Positions 25,912 to 36,130 of a stretch of DNA of 55,016 nt are shown here, one piece after another. The stretch covers positions 1 to 55,016 of the forward strand of contig WRKJ01000105.1 of assembly GCA_009778135.1 (NCBI GenBank). Direction: 5' to 3'. The notes beneath the pieces are model-generated. The model was not told the DNA's origin. It did not search any database and worked only from the letters and a program-made list of their open reading frames with translations. Source of the stretch: Defluviitaleaceae bacterium (GTDB lineage: Bacteria; Bacillota_I; Bacilli_A; MOL361; Turicibacteraceae). The stretch's first letter is position 1. Every line of letters begins with the position of its first letter. A program made the translations under genes and the position numbers.

Positions 25912-27627
25912 CTACGATTCATTTCCATGCCACAATTTCGCATAATAGCCACCTGATGCAATGAGGTCATCATGCTCGCCCCGTTCTGCAATCCCTTCTT
26001 TTCCTAAGACAATAATTTCATCTGCATTTTTAACTGTCGATAAGCGATGCGCAATGGTAATCACCGTCTTTCCAACTGATAATTCATCCAAAGATTTTTG
26101 AATTAACTGCTCTGTTAAATTATCAAGGGCTGATGTGGCTTCATCTAAAATGAGGATTTTCGGATTTTTTAAAAACACCCGTGCGATGGCAATTCTTTGT
26201 TTTTGTCCGCCTGAAAGCTTGATCCCCCGCTCTCCAACTTCTGTCTGATAGCCCGCTTCTAAACCGATAATAAAGTCATGGATGTTCGCTTTTTTCGCAG
26301 CAGCTTGAACTTCATCGTCGCTGGCATCCATGCGACCATACCGAATATTTTCAATAATGGTGTCATAAAACAGATAGACATCTTGTGAAACATGACCAAT
26401 TGCATGCCTGAGGGTTGACAATTCATATTCTCTAATGTCAATACCGTCAACTTTAATGCTCCCTGCATTCACATCGTAATATCTGGGAACCAATTGAGAG
26501 AGGGTTGATTTCCCAACGCCTGATTCTCCAACTAAAGCAATTTTTCTTCCAGCTGGAATGTTGAGGCTGAAATTGTTTAGAACATGGGTTGATTCACCTT
26601 GATAAGCAAAATTGACATTTTTGAATGCAATGTCTCCTTTTGGATCCGTTAGCTGTTTGGCATTTTCAGGAGATTTAATGTCCGGCTCAATATCCATCAC
26701 TTCACAGAAACGGCTAAATCCCGCTGCTGCTGATTGGGTCAATTCCATAAATTGCATGAGCCTTCTAATGGGTTGAATGAGGAAGTTTAAGTACAAGAAG
26801 AAGGCCATCATGTCTCCGATATTCATTTGTGAGTTAACAATTAATAAACCGCCTGTGATCAAAATCGCCACATTGGCTAAATCGATGAGGAAGTTGTTCG
26901 TACTGTGGAAAGTACCGACATACTTATAAAAATTAAACCATGAATCGTAGTATTTTTCGTTGTTGTAATCAAAGCGACGCAGTTCACGTTTCTCGTTCGC
27001 AAATGATTTCATTAACCGAATCCCACCTAAAGAATTGCCGAGCGCAGCTGTGATTTCTGCTTGTTCTTCTTTCAAGCGTTGATTCACACGTCGCATGGCT
27101 TTTCTCATCCAAAACATAAATCCGATAATGAGCAAGACGATGGGAATGGTCACCAACGTTAACGTTACGTTAATGAACATTAACAGCGTCGTTGTCCCAA
27201 TAAGCATCACGGTCGAAATAAAAATATCTTCTGGTAAATGATGCGCTGCTTCAGAAATGTCGCGCAGATCACCAACGATGCGACTCATCATTTTCGGTGT
27301 TTGATTTTCATCAAAATAAGTAAAATCCAAACTTTGAAACTTCGTAAAGAGGTCACGACGAATATCTCGTTCAATACGCGACCCCATAATATGACCCCAA
27401 AACAAAACAAAGTAGTTACAAAACAATCGAAGCCCAACAAGGACAACTAAAATCACGGTGAAGATCACCATGGCTTGCGTATTGTAATGAGGGATAAAAT
27501 CATTCATAAAAAGGCGTGTTACAAAAGGGAAAACCAAATCAACACCAGCTAAAATCGATGCACATAACATATCTGCAATGAACAACTTGCGATGTGGTTG
27601 ATAATAGGGGATGAAACGTTTAAGCAA
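25912..27627 (-). CDS. ABC exporter, fused permease and ATPase (multidrug/lipid type)
   Basis: A half-transporter that should work as a dimer to export lipids, drugs or peptides. Residues 1-300 carry about six membrane helices (type IV exporter fold); the ATPase domain follows with Walker A GESGVGKST (about 367-375), signature LSGGQKQRIAIAR, Walker B ILILDEATSALD and the switch His in TIAHRLS. Only one gene is present, so it is probably homodimeric; MsbA/YknU/LmrA-like. No peptidase domain, so not a bacteriocin-processing exporter. The start is ambiguous: TTG 27627 has AAAGG 10 nt upstream, and GTG 27636 is only 1-2 nt from that site; there is no ATG nearby. Confidence 0.88.
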   Translation of the reverse strand: MLKRFIPYYQPHRKLFIADMLCASILAGVDLVFPFVTRLFMNDFIPHYNTQAMVIFTVILVVLVGLRLFCNYFVLFWGHIMGSRIERDIRRDLFTKFQSLDFTYFDENQTPKMMSRIVGDLRDISEAAHHLPEDIFISTVMLIGTTTLLMFINVTLTLVTIPIVLLIIGFMFWMRKAMRRVNQRLKEEQAEITAALGNSLGGIRLMKSFANEKRELRRFDYNNEKYYDSWFNFYKYVGTFHSTNNFLIDLANVAILITGGLLIVNSQMNIGDMMAFFLYLNFLIQPIRRLMQFMELTQSAAAGFSRFCEVMDIEPDIKSPENAKQLTDPKGDIAFKNVNFAYQGESTHVLNNFSLNIPAGRKIALVGESGVGKSTLSQLVPRYYDVNAGSIKVDGIDIREYELSTLRHAIGHVSQDVYLFYDTIIENIRYGRMDASDDEVQAAAKKANIHDFIIGLEAGYQTEVGERGIKLSGGQKQRIAIARVFLKNPKILILDEATSALDNLTEQLIQKSLDELSVGKTVITIAHRLSTVKNADEIIVLGKEGIAERGEHDDLIASGGYYAKLWHGNES

Positions 27628-27727
27628 TACAAACACGACCTTTCTTCAACTGGCTAGTGCAGCAAAACGTAAGTAATAACGCAATGTCCTTCACTTTGAA
27701 ACTGCCTAGGAACATTATACTACAAAT

Positions 27728-27762
27728 CAAAAAAAAAAGCATCTTTTTTGAAGGATGCTTTT
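27728..27762. terminator. Terminator of the glycogen operon
   Basis: On the minus strand AAAGCATC (27761-27754) pairs with GATGCTTT (27743-27736), followed by ten U (27738-27728). It begins 14 nt after the pulA stop codon. A TATAAT for the exporter gene lies just downstream of it (GTAGTATAATG, about 27715). Confidence 0.88.
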
Positions 27763-27775
27763 GTGATTTTCCATG

Positions 27776-29914
27776 CTACTTCAATTTGACAAGAATCGTC
27801 GTGCTTAAAGGTGGCAAAGCAAGCTCTGTTTCGTTGATAAAAGCGTGGAGCGTGTTTAATCCGCTTTGTTCTTCATTTGCAATCATGTGAAAATCAGCAA
27901 GTTCAGTCGGATACGTCATCCATTCTTCTTTTAAGTTAAACAACACTTTGATGTGCGAATAGTCACCAAATTTTTTGACATCATTCAATTCGTAAATCAT
28001 CACTGATTGTTGATGGTCACTCAGGCTAACATGCTTTTTGACAAGTAAACTCGATGGAAATCGAAACGCTGCATGCGCTTTTCTAATTTTGAGATACCCT
28101 TTAACTAAGTCAATTTCTTTTTGATAAGTCGCTGCTCGCTCCCAATCCATTGCATTAATATCATCACTGTCTTGATAACTGTTTTCTACACCTTTTTTGG
28201 TTCGAAAAAATTCTTGTCCAGCATGTAAAAATGGAATTCCTTGTGCAAAAATCACCATGGCTGTTGCTAAGAGTTGTCTTTTTCGTCGCGTTTCATCTGA
28301 TTCCTGTGCATTTGACATGTTGGCACGGTCCCAAAATGTATGATTGTCGTGACATTCAACATAATTAATCGTTTGCGCAGGGTGAAGAAATTTAAAAGAT
28401 TCGCCAAGTTGACGCCCTGAGCTTCCAGCGAGTAACGCTTTTCCCAAGTCGAGGAACGTTAGATTTCCCAGTGCAAGTCCTTTTTCTAAATGGTTAAATG
28501 TTGATCCTTTTATGACATCACGAAAGGTATCATTAAAATGCGCAATTCGAGGTAAAAATTGCATATTAGCTAAGGTGGCTTTTTGATGTGTCTCTAATGC
28601 TGTATCTAACTCCCAGCCTTCACCATATAACATAATGGTCGGATCAATGGTGTCACATAACTTCCTAATTTCATTCATTGTTTTAATATCTAACAATCCC
28701 ATTAAATCGAACCTGAATCCATCCATGCCGTATTCTGTCAGCCAGAATTTAACAGAGTCTAACATAAACTTGCGCACCATGGCACGCTCACTGGCTATAT
28801 CATTGCCACAACCGCTACCATTGGTCGCTCGCCCATGTAAGTCGTAACGGTAAAAATAAGTTGAGACTTGTGCTTCAAATGGGAATGTTTGTCGGTTGTA
28901 AACATGATTATATACCACATCCATAATGACCCTAAACCCTGCTTGGTGCAAAGCGTTAATGAGGGTCTTTAATTCATTAATCCGCTTATAGGGATCTGTT
29001 GGATCCGTCGCATAACTGCCTTCAGGCACATTGTACTGACTCGGGTTATATCCCCAATTATAAGCAGCATCTGGATGAAGCTCATCTACGCCTTCAAAAT
29101 CATAAATGGGCAACAGTTGAATATGCGTAACACCGAGTTCTTTAAGGTAATCAAGTTCTAATAGCCCTACATATTTCCCCCGCTTTTCTTTCGCTATTTT
29201 TGAATGAATGGTGAAATCACGAATGCTCACTTCATAAATAATGGCGTCTGTCATTTGCTTCAATTCAGGTCGTAAGGCGGGATCAATTTGAACGGTCTTT
29301 TCAAGGTCAACGACGACACTGTGTGTGCCATTCTCAGTAGAAGCAATGCCATATGGATCAATCACTTCCTTTGAGATATGACGGTGGTTAATGTCATAGC
29401 GATAGCGAACGCCTTCTAAATTTTGCGTAATCAGCCGCTCCCACACCCCATTGGTCGTTCGAGTCATTTCATAGAAGTGAGGGTGATCATCCTGATAAAG
29501 GACGACAGAAACTGCAACTGCTGTTGGTGACCAAATCCTAAACTGGGTTTGCTTTTTTTCGTAGCTGATTCCTAATTTAACAGTTGCATCATAAAAACGT
29601 TGATCAAACCACTTTGTTCGTGTGATACCACCTAAGCGCAAAGGTGACTTGACCCCTTTTCCATCTACCACATCAAAAGCATGCAGCAATTTGATAAATT
29701 CGCAGATGAGCAGTCGATATTTGATGTATTGACCTAGTTCAATGACTTCTTTGACGATTAACTCAATCTCTTCCCCTGTCATCAAATCAATTAAAAAGAA
29801 AGGTGCGTCTGTGACATCTTGGATGTGAGTATCCACTAAAAGCGTGATTTCATTGTACTCATCCAAATAGGCTTTGTAGGGGTAAGGCTGTGTCACGTGA
29901 TTAGATGTTGTCAT
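27776..29914 (-). CDS. pulA: Type I pullulanase (debranching enzyme)
   Basis: Hydrolyses alpha-1,6 branch points in glycogen or pullulan. 712 residues. An N-terminal carbohydrate-binding-like part is followed by a GH13 CBM48 domain (about 110-200, FRIWSPTAVAVSVVLY) and the GH13 barrel: VVYNHVYN, GFRFDLMGL with the nucleophile Asp, YGEGW with the acid Glu, and VECHDNHTFWD. YNWGYNPSQYNVPEGSY is the hallmark of type I pullulanases. No signal peptide, so it acts inside the cell on glycogen, consistent with its place after glgP. It is the last gene of the operon. Confidence 0.94.
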   Translation of the reverse strand: MTTSNHVTQPYPYKAYLDEYNEITLLVDTHIQDVTDAPFFLIDLMTGEEIELIVKEVIELGQYIKYRLLICEFIKLLHAFDVVDGKGVKSPLRLGGITRTKWFDQRFYDATVKLGISYEKKQTQFRIWSPTAVAVSVVLYQDDHPHFYEMTRTTNGVWERLITQNLEGVRYRYDINHRHISKEVIDPYGIASTENGTHSVVVDLEKTVQIDPALRPELKQMTDAIIYEVSIRDFTIHSKIAKEKRGKYVGLLELDYLKELGVTHIQLLPIYDFEGVDELHPDAAYNWGYNPSQYNVPEGSYATDPTDPYKRINELKTLINALHQAGFRVIMDVVYNHVYNRQTFPFEAQVSTYFYRYDLHGRATNGSGCGNDIASERAMVRKFMLDSVKFWLTEYGMDGFRFDLMGLLDIKTMNEIRKLCDTIDPTIMLYGEGWELDTALETHQKATLANMQFLPRIAHFNDTFRDVIKGSTFNHLEKGLALGNLTFLDLGKALLAGSSGRQLGESFKFLHPAQTINYVECHDNHTFWDRANMSNAQESDETRRKRQLLATAMVIFAQGIPFLHAGQEFFRTKKGVENSYQDSDDINAMDWERAATYQKEIDLVKGYLKIRKAHAAFRFPSSLLVKKHVSLSDHQQSVMIYELNDVKKFGDYSHIKVLFNLKEEWMTYPTELADFHMIANEEQSGLNTLHAFINETELALPPLSTTILVKLK

Positions 29915-30001
29915 TCCATAACCTCGTTTACGATTAAATTTTGTTTTTAGACAGAAAAAACCAATAGAATGTGGATTCCATCAGTTTTTACGCCATGCGC
30001 A

Positions 30002-32413
30002 TTATTTACGAATTTTCCAAATTTCTTTGGCATACTCGCCAATGGTTCGATCGCTAGAAAAGAAACCGGCTTTGGCAATATTAAGGGTTGCTTTTTTAAA
30101 CCACGTGCGTTGATTCATAAACGTTTCTCCAGCAAGTTGATGCGCTTGTGCATAGCTTTCAAAATCTTTGAGTAAAAAGTATTCATCTTCATGTAAAAGA
30201 GATTGATACAGCACATCAAACTCCGATGGCTTGACTGTTTCAAAAAAGCCATTTACCAATTGTTCAAGAACTTGATGAATGTGTCCATCATAGTTGTAAT
30301 AGTCACTTGGTCGATAACCACCATGACGTCCATAAGCCATGACTTCATCAATGGTTAATCCGAAAATAAACATATTTTCAGCACCAACAGCTTCCATCAT
30401 TTCCACATTGGCACCATCTAAAGTTCCGAGGGTCAAAGCACCGTTAAGCATAAACTTCATGTTCCCTGTTCCTGATGCTTCTTTCGTTGCCGTGGAAATT
30501 TGTTCGCTAATATCCGCCGCAGGAAAAATATTTTCAGCTAAAGAAACCCGATAGTTTTCTAAAAAGATAACTTTTAAGCGATCCTTTGTTTGTGGGTCGT
30601 GATTGACAATGTCTGCAATGGCATGAATGAGTTTGATGACTTTTTTAGCATAGTAATAACCTGGTGCAGCTTTAGCACCAAAAATAAAGGTACGCGGTGG
30701 TATGTCAAAATGAGGATCTTCTTTTAAACGGTTGTACAAATACATAATATGTAACGCATTTAGCAATTGACGCTTGTATGCATGAAGCCGTTTAACTTGA
30801 ATATCAAAAATAGAAGTTGGATCCACGATGATCCCTGTTTCCTTTTCGATCACATGGGCTAAAATGGTTTTGCGTTCTTTTTTGACACTTGCGAGTTCTT
30901 CTAAAAAGGCAGTGTCTTCAGCGAAAGGCAGTAATTTTTCAAGTTCTGTCGGTTTTTTTATAAAGCCGTCTCCGATGGTTTCTTTTAGTAAGGTTGTCAA
31001 TTGTGGGTTTGACTGTAACAACCAACGCCTGAATGTAATGCCATTTGTTTTACTGTTAAATTTTTCAGGATAAAATTGATAAAATAAATTCATTTCTCGT
31101 TGTTTTAAAATGTCACTGTGGACTTTTGCCACCCCATTGACACTGTAGCTACCTACCACGGCAAGATGTGCCATTTTTACAACACCATGCGCAATAATCG
31201 CCATGTGTTCAATGCGATCCCAATCATAAGGATACTGATCCCATAGTTCTTTACAAAAGCGTTCGTTGATTTCGTGAATGATTTGATAAATCCTTGGCAG
31301 TAACGCTTGGATCAGATGAATCTGCCATTTTTCCATGGCTTCAATGAGTAAGGTGTGATTGGTGTAAGAAAAGGTATGCGTCGTAACATGCCACGCTTCG
31401 TCCCATGACATTTTTTCTTCATCAACCAGTAAACGCATCATTTCTGGAATCGCTAAAACTGGATGGGTATCGTTAATATGAAAAGACACATGTTCGTGAA
31501 AACGATGCAAGCTATCATGATTACGTTTATAGACTTTAATGATGTCTTGCAAACTAGCAGAGACGAGAAAATATTGTTGTTTTAAACGTAAAATTTTACC
31601 GTCTTCATAAGAATCATCTGGGTATAAAGTGTCGGTGATGGCCTCCGTTTCTCTCGTATAAGTATCTAACGGTTTAAAATCTGGTGGTGTACTGATCTCT
31701 GCCCGCCATAAGCGAAGCGTGTTGACCACTTTATTTTGATAACCAATAACGGGTACATCATAAGGGATGGCACAGACTTCTTCACTGTTTGTTAGTGAAA
31801 ATTCAAGGCGATCTTCATGAGCGAGTGAGGTGACATCGCCCCAAAAATGGACCCGTACTGCATCTTCTAAACAGGCTTTTTCCCAAGCATTGCCGTTAAC
31901 TAACCAAGGATCAGGATGTTCTTCTTGATAGCCATCGACAATTTTCTGTTCAAACAAGCCATGTTGATAACGAATTCCAAAACCATGACCGGGTAAATCA
32001 AGAGAGGCTAAAGAATCGAGAAAACAAGCTGCCAAGCGACCGAGTCCACCATTTCCAAGCCCTGCATCACATTCTACTTCTTCCAAATCAGCAAAATCAA
32101 GGCCCAATTCATTTAATCCCTGATGAACTGTCTCATAAAGTCCAAGATTTAACACATTACTCCCGAGTAATTTCCCCAATAAAAACTCAATTGACAAATA
32201 ATACACTTGCTTTTCATCAGCAGCTCGGTTTTGCTCTTTCGTCTTGATCCAATCGGAACAAATATGCGCTTTGATCAGTTCACTCAGTGCCTCATAATGT
32301 GCGCCGCTGGTTACATCCGCAACCTCTTTACCATACATTTCCCATACTTTCTGCTTAAATAAACGTTTAAAATTTTTCTCCGTTATTTTCATACCTGCTT
32401 CAAGAGACTTCAT
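30002..32413 (-). CDS. glgP: Glycogen/maltodextrin phosphorylase
   Basis: Releases glucose-1-phosphate from glycogen ends using phosphate and pyridoxal phosphate. About 803 residues, full length for the GT35 family. The PLP lysine lies in ASGTGNMKFMLNGALTLGT; other marks are GNGGLGRLAACFLDSLA near residue 133, HINDTHP, HTLLIEAMEKW and FQVKRLHAYKRQ-type text (IQVKRLHAYKRQLLN). Start taken at ATG 32413, with AGAGG 9 nt upstream, only 5 nt after the glgA stop codon; a TTG at 32416 is also in frame. Confidence 0.97.
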   Translation of the reverse strand: MKSLEAGMKITEKNFKRLFKQKVWEMYGKEVADVTSGAHYEALSELIKAHICSDWIKTKEQNRAADEKQVYYLSIEFLLGKLLGSNVLNLGLYETVHQGLNELGLDFADLEEVECDAGLGNGGLGRLAACFLDSLASLDLPGHGFGIRYQHGLFEQKIVDGYQEEHPDPWLVNGNAWEKACLEDAVRVHFWGDVTSLAHEDRLEFSLTNSEEVCAIPYDVPVIGYQNKVVNTLRLWRAEISTPPDFKPLDTYTRETEAITDTLYPDDSYEDGKILRLKQQYFLVSASLQDIIKVYKRNHDSLHRFHEHVSFHINDTHPVLAIPEMMRLLVDEEKMSWDEAWHVTTHTFSYTNHTLLIEAMEKWQIHLIQALLPRIYQIIHEINERFCKELWDQYPYDWDRIEHMAIIAHGVVKMAHLAVVGSYSVNGVAKVHSDILKQREMNLFYQFYPEKFNSKTNGITFRRWLLQSNPQLTTLLKETIGDGFIKKPTELEKLLPFAEDTAFLEELASVKKERKTILAHVIEKETGIIVDPTSIFDIQVKRLHAYKRQLLNALHIMYLYNRLKEDPHFDIPPRTFIFGAKAAPGYYYAKKVIKLIHAIADIVNHDPQTKDRLKVIFLENYRVSLAENIFPAADISEQISTATKEASGTGNMKFMLNGALTLGTLDGANVEMMEAVGAENMFIFGLTIDEVMAYGRHGGYRPSDYYNYDGHIHQVLEQLVNGFFETVKPSEFDVLYQSLLHEDEYFLLKDFESYAQAHQLAGETFMNQRTWFKKATLNIAKAGFFSSDRTIGEYAKEIWKIRK

Positions 32414-32418
32414 CAATT

Positions 32419-33873
32419 TTAGCCTCTTGCACTCCTTTCATTTTGGAACAACTCATCATAAATGGCTTTGTATGTTAAAGCTGACTGATGCCAACTATAG
32501 TCGGCAGACATGGCATTAATCATGAGCTGTTTCCATACTTGTGAATCCTTACGATACAATTCCAATGCTTTTTCATAAGTGAAGAGAAACTCATGCGCAT
32601 TATAGTTAGCAAAACTAAAGCCAGTTCCAGCACCTGTTTGCTCATCATAAGCCATAACCGTATCATTTAAACCACCCGTTTCTCTAACCAAGGGTAACGT
32701 GCCATAAGCCATGGCAATCAGCTGAGAAAGCCCACAAGGTTCAAATAAAGAAGGCATCAGGAACAAATCCGCCCCTGCATACACTTGATGCGCAAATGCT
32801 TCATCAAATCCAATAAAACTACGCACTTTGTCACGGTATAGATGTTCCATGTGTGCAAAAAAGGATTCGTACTCGCCTTCACCATTGCCAATTAGAATAA
32901 ATTGGACATCTTCGTGCATCATTTCATGAAACACATGTTGAACGAGATCAATGCCTTTTTGTTTGCTTAGACGTGTTACCATCGCAACAATGGGCGTCTT
33001 ATCAGAAACTTCAAGCGCTAATGCTTTTTGTAAGGCACGCTTGTTCTTTTTTTTCTGATCAAGGGTTTTTAACTGATAATTAACTGCGATATGTTGATCC
33101 ACTTCTGGCGAATAAATGGTCGTATCAATCCCATTTAAAACGCCGACTAGTTTATAGTTTAATGCCCGTAGTAACCCATCGAGTTGATAACCAAAGAAAG
33201 GCTGTTGAATCTCATGTTGATACGTTTCACTCACTGTCGTAATTTTGTCTGCTGCAATGAGTGCACCTTTCATAAAGCTAATTTGCCCATAAAACTCTAA
33301 TTGATCCACATGAAAGTACGGATCATCTAGCATGAGTAAGTCATGCATGACAGAGCGGGGGAAAATGCCTTGAAATTGTAAATTATGGATGGTAAAGACA
33401 TTTTTAATGGAACGATACAGGGGTAAGGTGCGATAGCGCTCTTTAAGCAAAAAGCCAATCATCCCTGTATGCCAATCATGACTATGAATCACATCTGGGA
33501 CAAAATTCAAATACGGGATCACGTCTAAAACAGCACGACAGAAGTAAGAAAAGCGTTCACCATCATCACCATGACCGTAAAGTGATGTTCGCTTAAAATA
33601 ATATTCATGATCAATAAAGTAATAATGCACGCCTTCGTATCTAAGTTCAAACAAGCCACAATGCGCTTCTCTCCAGCCCATTCTAACTGTTAACACTTTT
33701 TTAAGGCGCATGCGCAACTTGAACGTTTCTGGAATCTGACCATATAACGGGAGGATCACACGGACATCAACCCCGATCTGTTGCAATGCTTTTGGCAAAG
33801 CACCTGCCACATCTGCTAAGCCACCCGATTTAACAAAAGGTGCACATTCGCTCACTGCAAATAAAACCTTCAT
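32419..33873 (-). CDS. glgA: Glycogen synthase (ADP-glucose)
   Basis: Extends alpha-1,4 glucan from ADP-glucose. 484 residues of the GT5 family in the GT-B fold. Marks: [16 protein letters not shown] (about residues 15-30, with the KxGGL ADP-glucose site), [33 protein letters not shown], and [18 protein letters not shown] with the conserved Glu. Its ATG directly follows the glgD stop (TAAATG), and its ribosome site (AAGGAG) is inside the glgD coding end, so translation is coupled. Confidence 0.97.
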   Translation of the reverse strand: MKVLFAVSECAPFVKSGGLADVAGALPKALQQIGVDVRVILPLYGQIPETFKLRMRLKKVLTVRMGWREAHCGLFELRYEGVHYYFIDHEYYFKRTSLYGHGDDGERFSYFCRAVLDVIPYLNFVPDVIHSHDWHTGMIGFLLKERYRTLPLYRSIKNVFTIHNLQFQGIFPRSVMHDLLMLDDPYFHVDQLEFYGQISFMKGALIAADKITTVSETYQHEIQQPFFGYQLDGLLRALNYKLVGVLNGIDTTIYSPEVDQHIAVNYQLKTLDQKKKNKRALQKALALEVSDKTPIVAMVTRLSKQKGIDLVQHVFHEMMHEDVQFILIGNGEGEYESFFAHMEHLYRDKVRSFIGFDEAFAHQVYAGADLFLMPSLFEPCGLSQLIAMAYGTLPLVRETGGLNDTVMAYDEQTGAGTGFSFANYNAHEFLFTYEKALELYRKDSQVWKQLMINAMSADYSWHQSALTYKAIYDELFQNERSARG

Positions 33874-34899
33874 TTATATCCACTCCTTATAAACAGTGGC
33901 ATTTTTTGGCACAACGAGCGGTACTTGGTCATTTCCTTTTAAAGCGGCACCTGCTTCAATTGTTACCTCTTTGTCAACAATGACATTTTCTAACACACAA
34001 TCATCACCAATTTCAACTTTTGGCATAATGATACAGTTTTTCACAACGGTATTTTTACCAATTCTTACACCTCTTGAGATGACACTGTCAGTCACCTCTC
34101 CTTCAATTAAGCAACCATTGGCAACCATGGTACCTGTCACGTGAGAACCGGATAAATATTTGGTTGGTGGCTCATCTTTTGGCGTTGTCAAAACCGGGTA
34201 TTTCTTAGAAAAAATACCATTCCAATTATCCATCGTTAATAAGTCCATGGTACTTTTGTAATAATTGGTCAACGAATCCACTGTGAATAAGAGCTCATTA
34301 ACTTGATACAGATTTTTATCGAGGTGTTGCGTACTTGCTTCAACGAATCCCATGAGCGTTTGCGGAATGCTCGGATCAAGGTTGTCTAAAAATTGAACCA
34401 TCAATTGGCGCTTTAACAAATAAATGGGTAGTCCTTTTCCAGCATAAACGACTTGGGTCACAGGCGCCTCTTTTTCTCGATGCATTTTCAACATGTCTAA
34501 AATAGGAATCCGACCAATGATATGACTCGGCGCAATGATCACATACTGATAAGGCGCACGGATAAAAAATTCTTGATTATGTTGCAAAATAAGTTGGGTA
34601 TTCTCTTTGTCATGTTTATCTTGCACATAAAAGAATAAACCGCCGTTCTTACGATCGAGATCCCACACTTTACCTGAACCAATATGACCTTTTAGCGAGT
34701 TGTACAAGTGATGAGAGAAGATGCCGACACTGTCAATTCCCGCATGTACCATGTTGGAAAGCATAAAATCAATTAAGCGATACCTCCCTGAAAATGGCAA
34801 TGATGCAACGGGACGATTCAACGTCAGGGGTGCTAACGTGTCAATATCAACCGTCGCATCAATAACACCTAAAATTTGTTTGTTTTCTAATCTGTCCAT
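33874..34899 (-). CDS. glgD: GlgD subunit of glucose-1-phosphate adenylyltransferase
   Basis: GlgD is the non-catalytic or weakly catalytic partner of GlgC in Bacilli and streptococci and raises its activity. 341 residues. The nucleotidyltransferase loop is degenerate: where GlgC has [12 protein letters not shown], this reads GVIDATVDIDTLAPLT, yet SGRYRLIDFMLSNMVHAGI is kept. The C-terminal left-handed beta-helix repeats (GEVTDSVISRGVRIGKN and following) are present. The loss of the GGxGxRL motif is typical of the GlgD class and not a sign of decay. It sits 35 nt after glgC. Confidence 0.94.
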   Translation of the reverse strand: MDRLENKQILGVIDATVDIDTLAPLTLNRPVASLPFSGRYRLIDFMLSNMVHAGIDSVGIFSHHLYNSLKGHIGSGKVWDLDRKNGGLFFYVQDKHDKENTQLILQHNQEFFIRAPYQYVIIAPSHIIGRIPILDMLKMHREKEAPVTQVVYAGKGLPIYLLKRQLMVQFLDNLDPSIPQTLMGFVEASTQHLDKNLYQVNELLFTVDSLTNYYKSTMDLLTMDNWNGIFSKKYPVLTTPKDEPPTKYLSGSHVTGTMVANGCLIEGEVTDSVISRGVRIGKNTVVKNCIIMPKVEIGDDCVLENVIVDKEVTIEAGAALKGNDQVPLVVPKNATVYKEWI

Positions 34900-34934
34900 T
34901 TTAAGTCACCTCTATTCATTTAAATTTTCTTTAA

Positions 34935-36068
34935 TTACTCCCCTGTGTATAAAACAACGCCGTCATCATGCTCACCAGGCTGGATAACGCGTCCATCTAA
35001 AACAGATGTGCCTGGTCCAACAATGGCACGGTTTATTTTAACATTTTTACCGATGACTGCATTATTCATGATGACTGAATCTGTGATGACACTGCCAGAT
35101 CCCACACTGACCCCTTGAAACAAAATGCTGCCTTTAATGGTGCCTTTTACGACACAACCTTCGTTAACCAAAGCATTTTCGACCTTTGCCTCAGCGTCAA
35201 TATACTGAGCTGGGTAACTGGGATTTTTAGAATATATCCGCCAATTTTCTTCATATAAATCAATATTTGTCGTGGCGTCTTCTTTTGGTTTTAACAAATC
35301 CATATTGGCTTCCCATAAACTTTGAATGGTGCCAACATCTTTCCAGTAGCCAGAAAAGGGATAAGCCACTAACTTCTTTTTTTCATCTAAAAGTAGGGGA
35401 ATAACATCTTTACCAAAATCATTGCTTGATTCTGCATTCCGACAATCCATTTCTAAAAATTCTGTTAACACGTCGGTTTTGAAAATGTAAATGCCCATGG
35501 AAGCTAAATTACTTTTAGGCTCTTCTGGCTTTTCATCAAATTCAACAATGTTAAAATCGTCGTCTGTGTTCATAATGCCAAAACGGCTCGCTTCATCCCA
35601 CGGCACTTCAATGACAGCAATGGAAACATCTGCACCTTTTTTAACATGAAAGTCCAACATTTTTGCATAATTCATTTTATAAATATGATCTCCTGATAAA
35701 ATAACGACATACTCAGGATCATAGCGTTCAATATAATTCATGTTTTCATAAATGGCACTGGCTGTTCCTTTATACCATTTAAATCCCGAAGCCTCTGAAT
35801 AAGGCGGCAATACTGCAACACCACCGTTTGTCCGATCTAAATCCCACGGAGAACCGTTACCGATGTAAGCATTCAAAACAAGGGGTTGGTATTGCGTTAA
35901 AACACCAACTGTATCAATACCAGAATTGGTACAATTGCTGAGCGGAAAATCAATGATGCGATATTTTCCACCGAAAGCAACAGCTGGTTTTGCTAAATTT
36001 CTCGTCAAATCTTTTAATCTACTGCCTTGTCCCCCTGCCAAAAGCATTGCAATACTTTTTTTTGCCAT
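34935..36068 (-). CDS. glgC: Glucose-1-phosphate adenylyltransferase
   Basis: Makes ADP-glucose, the committed step of glycogen synthesis, probably as a GlgC-GlgD heterotetramer. 377 residues from ATG 36068, which has AGGTGG 8 nt upstream; a GTG at 36080 lies within that site. Motifs: [14 protein letters not shown] (nucleotide loop), [42 protein letters not shown] and, in the C-terminal beta-helix, [14 protein letters not shown]. All catalytic residues appear intact. Confidence 0.97.
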   Translation of the reverse strand: MAKKSIAMLLAGGQGSRLKDLTRNLAKPAVAFGGKYRIIDFPLSNCTNSGIDTVGVLTQYQPLVLNAYIGNGSPWDLDRTNGGVAVLPPYSEASGFKWYKGTASAIYENMNYIERYDPEYVVILSGDHIYKMNYAKMLDFHVKKGADVSIAVIEVPWDEASRFGIMNTDDDFNIVEFDEKPEEPKSNLASMGIYIFKTDVLTEFLEMDCRNAESSNDFGKDVIPLLLDEKKKLVAYPFSGYWKDVGTIQSLWEANMDLLKPKEDATTNIDLYEENWRIYSKNPSYPAQYIDAEAKVENALVNEGCVVKGTIKGSILFQGVSVGSGSVITDSVIMNNAVIGKNVKINRAIVGPGTSVLDGRVIQPGEHDDGVVLYTGE

Positions 36069-36130
36069 GTATGAAGCCACCTTTCTTTTCTTTTTTGTCC
36101 ATCACCGACAACATGAATATCGTTAATCAA

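Noticed and set aside
33874-34899. Degenerate glgC copy (pseudogene)
   Set aside because: Loss of the GGxGxRL loop is normal for GlgD; the frame is intact and in the usual operon place.
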